From JAJBWD01 sp041670885 (GTDB taxonomy: Bacteria > Bacillota > Clostridia > Clostridiales > Clostridiaceae), in NCBI GenBank assembly GCA_041670885.1, contig JBAXYJ010000098.1, positions 1-10,101 on the forward strand: DNA of 10,101 bases, given 5' to 3'. Shown piece by piece: positions 6,804 through 10,101 of the stretch (position 1 is the stretch's first letter; each line of letters begins with the position of its first letter). The position numbers and the translations under genes are program-made. The notes beneath the pieces are model-generated. The model ran no database searches. It saw only the letters and a program-made list of their open reading frames with translations, and had not been told where the DNA came from.

Positions 6804-7628
6804 TTATTTTCTGCTGTGAGTATTTCTTATACCGGTCTTTTGAAAAAGGCTGCCAATCAAGTTTCCTATGCAGGCGAGTACACCATAAATTATCATATAT
6901 ATAAATGCTGAATCGTTGTAATAAATAAATAATGCAGGTATGAATAATACAGCAATACAAACCGGATATAGCCAGCATATCCCCCTGCTTATTCCTAAAA
7001 TTAGTGAAGAAACAAATGTTATAAAGGGAAATACTATAAGCAGCAGCATAACTCCCATATATGATGTCCCGTCAACGGGATTTAAAAGTCTGAATCCTAA
7101 GGGCAGAATATTAAACATTACCCCAACAATAATTAAAAAGGGTATCATTCCTTTAAGCTTTGCATTATCCATTTTATTCGCATCTGTTATTCTAGTGTTA
7201 ATTTTGTCAATACTCCGATTCCAGGATACATATTGTACAAACCATATAACTACGTAAATTACTACAAATATTGCAAAGTAACTTGCAAAACCCATTAAAG
7301 AATGCTCCATCCAATAGGTGATATAAGCTGTTGGAAACATGATAAAGATGGTTATTAGAAAATGGACAAATGTCATTTTCAGAATGCTCCAATTATCCAT
7401 CTCCCATATAATTGAGCTTCCGGCAAATACAGAACCTAAAATGCCGGATAAAAAAAACTGTAATATAGCAGCATAGCTTTCACTGCCGCAGATTTGTTCT
7501 AATTTTGGAGCAACCGGGTAATATGAACCATCTGCCATAACCAGGGAAATTAATATTGTAATAAAATAGCTTATGGAAATACCTATGGGAAAACCTAATA
7601 ATGCTCTTGATAAGATTCTTTTTTTCAT
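6804..7628 (-). CDS. DUF3021-type membrane protein, double length
   Basis: This 274-residue protein has about eight hydrophobic helices. The N-terminal half (about 1-145: ALLGFPIGISISYFITILI, QFFLSGILGSVFAGSS, FLITIFIMFPTAYITYWM, FAIFVVIYVVIWFVQY, then a basic WNRSIDKINTRI) has the four-helix pattern of DUF3021 proteins, which are commonly about 130-150 residues and encoded beside LytTR regulators. The second half (about 155-274) adds four more helices that I cannot assign. The frame can start at GTG 7637, but ATG 7628 is preferred because GAGGTGAG lies at the right distance before it. The regulator stop lies only about ten bases upstream, so the two are translated together. By analogy with streptococcal LytTR systems it may hold the regulator inactive at the membrane; that is inference. 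Confidence 0.75.
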   Translation of the reverse strand: MKKRILSRALLGFPIGISISYFITILISLVMADGSYYPVAPKLEQICGSESYAAILQFFLSGILGSVFAGSSIIWEMDNWSILKMTFVHFLITIFIMFPTAYITYWMEHSLMGFASYFAIFVVIYVVIWFVQYVSWNRSIDKINTRITDANKMDNAKLKGMIPFLIIVGVMFNILPLGFRLLNPVDGTSYMGVMLLLIVFPFITFVSSLILGISRGICWLYPVCIAVLFIPALFIYYNDSAFIYMIIYGVLACIGNLIGSLFQKTGIRNTHSRK

Positions 7629-7638
7629 TTTTCTCACC

Positions 7639-8079
7639 TCAAATTCCTAATACTTCTTTAATTTTAGCAACATAACGACGGGATACATAGGTTGTGACAT
7701 TACCAAGGAGTTTTACCCCAATGGTCCCGCTAAAGCTTAAGTCCATTTTTACTAGCTTTTTCAAGTTTATAATTTCAGAATTAGATATTCTGACAAATAC
7801 ATTCTGATTAAGGCGTTCTTCTAATTCATAAAGACGCAGCTTAAGAACATATTCGCCCTGCTTAGTTTGAGCATATACCTTTTGATTTGAAGAAAATATG
7901 CGTATAATTTCCTCCTGCTGAAGAATTTCTGCACTGTCCTCCTTAAAACCCACAATAGCCTCGGTCTGGGCAGCTGAAAGCTTTTTTAGAAGTTCCTCCA
8001 CCTGTTCTGTCATCTTATTTGTTACTATTAAAATCTTCAGCTCTTCACATTTTTCATCAATTTTAATTTCAATCTGCAT
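7639..8079 (-). CDS. LytTR-family DNA-binding regulator without receiver domain
   Basis: This 146-residue protein has a LytTR DNA-binding domain at about 45-146: EIIRIFSSNQKVYAQTKQGE, then the hallmark FVRISNSEIINLKKL (about 94-108), GTIGVKLLGN and the end SRRYVAKIKEVLGI. The N-terminal 40-50 residues are charged and are not a CheY-like receiver, so it is not a classical response regulator; activity is probably controlled by the membrane protein encoded next. The start ATG has AAAGGGGGTG upstream. ATGAATA lies at 8136-8142 on the minus strand, the same core found in the repeats before the ABC promoter, which would fit autoregulation, but a heptamer in such AT-rich DNA can easily be chance. 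Target genes are unknown; the ABC operon downstream is the natural candidate. Confidence 0.88.
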   Translation of the reverse strand: MQIEIKIDEKCEELKILIVTNKMTEQVEELLKKLSAAQTEAIVGFKEDSAEILQQEEIIRIFSSNQKVYAQTKQGEYVLKLRLYELEERLNQNVFVRISNSEIINLKKLVKMDLSFSGTIGVKLLGNVTTYVSRRYVAKIKEVLGI

Positions 8080-8191
8080 TATGTCACCCCCTTTACCTTT
8101 ATAATAGAAGTATATTTAATTTGATAATAGTTTTCTATTCATTTTCCATAAGTGGCGGTTTTTTTGATATAGATGGTCATTAGGTATATTT

Positions 8192-8346
8192 TTATACAGA
8201 TGCCTTTAAGAAGGATTCACAGCTTATCATCATTAGAGTATATTGGGCTTTAGTGGTAACACCGCACTTAGGGCAAAAATTATTGTTATTAACCTAATCA
8301 ATTCTTCTTTTGAACGGCTGATTAAGTTATATTTTCCTTTGGTCAT
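8192..8346 (-). pseudogene. Possible small Cys-X2-Cys protein broken by one base
   Basis: ATG at 8346 follows a TGGGGGCTTAA ribosome site and encodes MTKGKYNLISRSKEELIRLI before running on in a frame that ends at 8233 (37 residues in all). In the adjacent frame, starting at a T run near 8273-8277, the DNA encodes FCPKCGVTTKAQYTLMMISC and ends at TAA 8192-8194. Adding one T to the TTTTT run would join them into a 51-residue protein with a CPKCG knuckle. Both halves look coding-like, but the gene is short and only one Cys pair is seen, so this could be coincidence. It lies alone between two operons. Family not recognised. Confidence 0.35.
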
Positions 8347-8382
8347 TTAAGCCCCCAAAGCTTTTATTATTCAGCTTCATTT

Positions 8383-8410
8383 TATCACATATGTTTTAGT
8401 ATATGTGATA
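8383..8410. repeat. Perfect 10-bp inverted repeat with 8-base loop
   Basis: TATCACATAT (8383-8392) and ATATGTGATA (8401-8410) are exact inverted copies separated by GTTTTAGT. There is no T tract, so it is not a terminator. It sits 37 bases upstream of the small ATG at 8346 and downstream of the terminator at 8447-8486, so an operator role is possible. Confidence 0.5.
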
Positions 8411-8446
8411 TGAATGCAGACAATTTACCCGCTATATATTCTGCAT

Positions 8447-8486
8447 GAAAAAATTTGCCCCCAGGTAAAATTCCCCGAGGGCAAAT
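8447..8486 (-). terminator. Terminator of the sigma factor/repeat protein cassette
   Basis: On the minus strand ATTTGCCC (8486-8479) pairs with GGGCAAAT (8460-8453), with further C-G pairing inside, followed by six T. It begins 13 bases after the stop of the 71-residue gene and closes the operon. Confidence 0.85.
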
Positions 8487-8498
8487 CTCTTATAATGA

Positions 8499-8714
8499 TC
8501 AGACTTTTCTTTCAATGAGTATCGTATAATGATTAATAGAAAACTTAATTTTTACTGCTTTTACAGGCTGCTCTTTATCACCTTTCATAAGTTCCATATA
8601 TTCAAGGCATTCCCTTTTGCTTAGTCCCTGCCTTATCAAATCTCTATATGATTTTTCGTTCTTAATCCGGTCTTGATAATATGAAAAATTAATCCAACAA
8701 TTCTGATTTACCAT
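8499..8714 (-). CDS. Small hypothetical protein (71 aa), last gene of the sigma cassette
   Basis: I do not recognise this protein. It starts MVNQNCWINFSYYQDRIKNEKSY, has a helical charged middle (LIRQGLSKRECLEYMELMKG) and finishes with an alternating beta-like stretch (VKAVKIKFSINHYTILIERKV). It has no signal peptide or membrane segment and two cysteines (C6 and C35). AAAGGGG 8-9 bases before the ATG is a good ribosome site. It starts 24 bases after the stop of the 403-residue gene and is followed directly by the terminator, so it is the third member of the same operon. Confidence 0.75.
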   Translation of the reverse strand: MVNQNCWINFSYYQDRIKNEKSYRDLIRQGLSKRECLEYMELMKGDKEQPVKAVKIKFSINHYTILIERKV

Positions 8715-8738
8715 ATGATTATCCCCTTTAACAAACTG

Positions 8739-9950
8739 CTACATTTTGTATTTTACGGTATTTACCACCTTTGTATCCTTGTCAAACAAATGCAAACCTT
8801 CTGCCATTTCTTTCATAGCACTAAGTCCCATTCTGCTTGAATCGTCAATGCGTCCAACATCCTCTGATACAAGCTCCACTGCACTTCTCTGATCCGTACT
8901 GCAGAATATACATCCACAGTCTGTGAATTCCAGCTTTTTCTCTATTTCCTCAGGTGTAATATCTTCATTAAGATGTACCATGACGCAGTCAGTCACTGTA
9001 ATTCCATCTTCCTGCTTTGTAACCATACGTTTATCAATCTCTACATTTACTTTATCTGAAAGGATTTTCCCTTTAATCGTTCTTATTTCATTGTATTCTG
9101 CATCAAGGCTTTGGAACTTATCCATAAATTTCTTAATGATAAGCACAGTTCCATTTACCTTTATGGATGTCAGCTTATCAAGTGCACTTTCACTTTCGTT
9201 ATTAACCGTAAGATCACCATCAACAAAAAGCTTATTACCATTCTTCCGTACTAAAGCATCACTTAGTACTGCATCACTTACATAACTGAATTCTTTAGGT
9301 ATAGTTTTAATATCCACTTCTTCACCAAAAAGTGTCAAAGCTTCCTCCAATAAATCTTCTGCTATAATTGCCTGCTTAGTTATAAAAGCAGCTCCCTTCT
9401 CCACAAGCTTAGAAATATCCAGGTTACCGCCAGCTATAACCACCTTGTTTTTCACGTAGTACTTTGCATTTTTTGCCCTGATGATGAAAGTTCTGTCCAC
9501 TACAAGATTGCTTTTTAGCCGAATTGCATCTGCCGGATAACAATCAGTTGATCCATTTACATTTAGTTCTGGCAGCTGCTCTTTCATATCTGAAGGAAAG
9601 GAGACAGATCCATTTACAGTAATTGAAAGAAATTTTTTAAGTGATTCCTGTGAGCCTTTTCCAATATCAAGTTTTCCATTGACTATCAAAACTGCAGGTC
9701 TCAATATTACTGTACTGCCTGTTATCTCATATTTACCATTTTCAATCATAAGCTCTGCATCTGCCGGTACTTCAGTTACATCTGCTGCATTCATACTAAT
9801 GTTATAACGTGACAACAGCTCTCTTGTTTCCCTTGTTACTATTATAGATGCTGCATTTATTACAATGCTCTCATATGATTCTAATGTTGACTCTGAAACA
9901 TATCTAGCATCACACACTGATGAATTAATTACTAATTTCTTCTTTTCCAT
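8739..9950 (-). CDS. Repeat protein of unknown function with CGCIFC motif (403 aa)
   Basis: This soluble 403-residue protein has no signal peptide or membrane helix. It is built of about four related units of roughly 70 residues (about 5-62, 68-139, 148-218 and 224-295). Each pairs short beta strands ending in V-N-G or V-D-G turns (LIVNGKLDI, ITVNGSVSF, LFVDGDLTV, IKVNGTVLI) with a helix such as ESLKKFL or SALDKLTS. This is a parallel beta-stack pattern somewhat like bactofilins, though I do not assign that family. The C-terminal part carries FTDCGCIFCSTDQRSA (Cys 345, 347, 350), which could bind metal or be redox-active, and a helical end. ATG 9950 follows GGAGAG overlapping the sigma factor stop. 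Its place right behind a sigma factor suggests a modulator or effector of that sigma, but this is inference. Confidence 0.8.
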   Translation of the reverse strand: MEKKKLVINSSVCDARYVSESTLESYESIVINAASIIVTRETRELLSRYNISMNAADVTEVPADAELMIENGKYEITGSTVILRPAVLIVNGKLDIGKGSQESLKKFLSITVNGSVSFPSDMKEQLPELNVNGSTDCYPADAIRLKSNLVVDRTFIIRAKNAKYYVKNKVVIAGGNLDISKLVEKGAAFITKQAIIAEDLLEEALTLFGEEVDIKTIPKEFSYVSDAVLSDALVRKNGNKLFVDGDLTVNNESESALDKLTSIKVNGTVLIIKKFMDKFQSLDAEYNEIRTIKGKILSDKVNVEIDKRMVTKQEDGITVTDCVMVHLNEDITPEEIEKKLEFTDCGCIFCSTDQRSAVELVSEDVGRIDDSSRMGLSAMKEMAEGLHLFDKDTKVVNTVKYKM

Positions 9951-9955
9951 TTCTT

Positions 9956-10101
9956 TTACTCTCCTTTACCTATCTTTTCAAAATATATTTCTGCCATTTT
10001 CTTTCTTGCAGATGATAACCTGGCTCTGACTGTAGATGGTGGCAAATCAAACATTTCGCCAAGCTCTGATGAATTGTAGCCATCTATATATCTCATAAGA
10101 A
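9956..10101 (-). CDS. Sigma-70/ECF-type sigma factor, C-terminal part (region 4)
   Basis: The frame enters from the right edge of the window and ends at TAA 9956-9958. The 47 visible residues, LMRYIDGYNSSELGEMFDLP, then PSTVRARLSSARKKMAEIYF, match the region 4.2 helix-turn-helix of ECF-type sigma factors, which recognises the -35 element. Typical members have 160-200 residues, so about three quarters of the gene lies outside. The stop is five bases before the start of the 403-residue gene and its last codons hold that gene's ribosome site, so the genes are co-transcribed and probably coupled. No regulator class can be assigned from this fragment. Confidence 0.85.
   Translation of the reverse strand, partial: LMRYIDGYNSSELGEMFDLPPSTVRARLSSARKKMAEIYFEKIGKGE

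Larger units (their letters stand above)
8080..8498. other. Region between the sigma cassette and the LytTR operon
   Basis: This 419-base stretch holds the putative broken Cys-X2-Cys gene (8192-8346), a 10-bp inverted repeat (8383-8410) and the terminator of the sigma cassette (8447-8486). The remaining part just before the LytTR gene should contain its promoter: TATACT (8114-8109, minus strand) is a reasonable -10 box but has no good -35 box, leaving activator-dependent transcription possible. Confidence 0.5.

Noticed and set aside
6940..7257. Plus-strand 105-residue frame opposite the DUF3021 gene, and the minus-strand frame at 7207-7392
   Set aside because: Both are shadows in other frames of a real membrane-protein gene.
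7628..7637. GTG 7637 as start of the DUF3021-type gene
   Set aside because: It lies inside the GAGGTGAG ribosome site that serves ATG 7628.
8923..9285. Plus-strand 120-residue frame opposite the 403-residue gene
   Set aside because: It is serine/leucine-rich low-complexity sequence typical of the reverse complement of a coding gene, and it lacks a ribosome site.
1..10101. CRISPR array, tRNA, rRNA or riboswitch
   Set aside because: I saw no regularly spaced repeats, cloverleaf-like sequence or known aptamer core on either strand.

Overview
The window is very AT-rich, with strong AGGAGG-type ribosome binding sites, short intergenic gaps and many adenine-ending codons. Together with the protein types, this points to a Firmicute of the Clostridium group. 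The only mobile DNA seen is dead transposase debris at the left edge. There is no RNA gene, CRISPR array or prophage.

Layout. (1) 1-329, minus: a mosaic of two broken transposases, an IS3/IS150-group C-terminal piece joined to a TnpB (IS200/IS605-type) piece at a short stretch that reads sensibly in both. (2) 330-710: no convincing gene. (3) 711-923, plus: a small unknown protein followed by a good terminator (1000-1025). (4) 1137-2891, plus: a two-gene operon of a cytoplasmic zinc-dependent phospholipase C-like protein and a GT4-type glycosyltransferase, with a hairpin terminator just after. (5) 6575 down to about 3042, minus: an ABC-transporter operon made of an ATPase (LolD/MacB type), a two-repeat FtsX-type permease coupled by a TAATG overlap, a 72-residue acidic protein ending like the SSB C-terminal tip, and a membrane protein whose frame lacks a usable start and looks frameshifted. 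(6) 8079 down to 6804, minus: a LytTR DNA-binding regulator and a DUF3021-type membrane protein of about twice the usual size, closed by a strong terminator. (7) 8346-8192, minus: a possible small Cys-X2-Cys protein broken by one base. (8) 10101 down to 8499, minus: the C-terminus of a sigma-70/ECF-type sigma factor, a 403-residue repeat protein, and a 71-residue unknown, closed by a terminator.

How the parts may work together. The LytTR/DUF3021 pair lies directly upstream of the ABC operon on the same strand. This resembles LytTR regulatory systems in which a membrane protein restrains a LytTR activator. The ABC operon has its own likely promoter (TTGAAC-17 bp-TAATAT) with two exact 10-bp direct repeats just upstream, a plausible regulator site. 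The phospholipase-like protein and glycosyltransferase suggest lipid or glycolipid metabolism. The least-described unit is the sigma factor, repeat protein and small protein cassette at the right end: the repeat protein has about four units of 70 residues built around V-N-G turns and a C-terminal CGCIFC cluster, and I do not recognise it as a characterised family.
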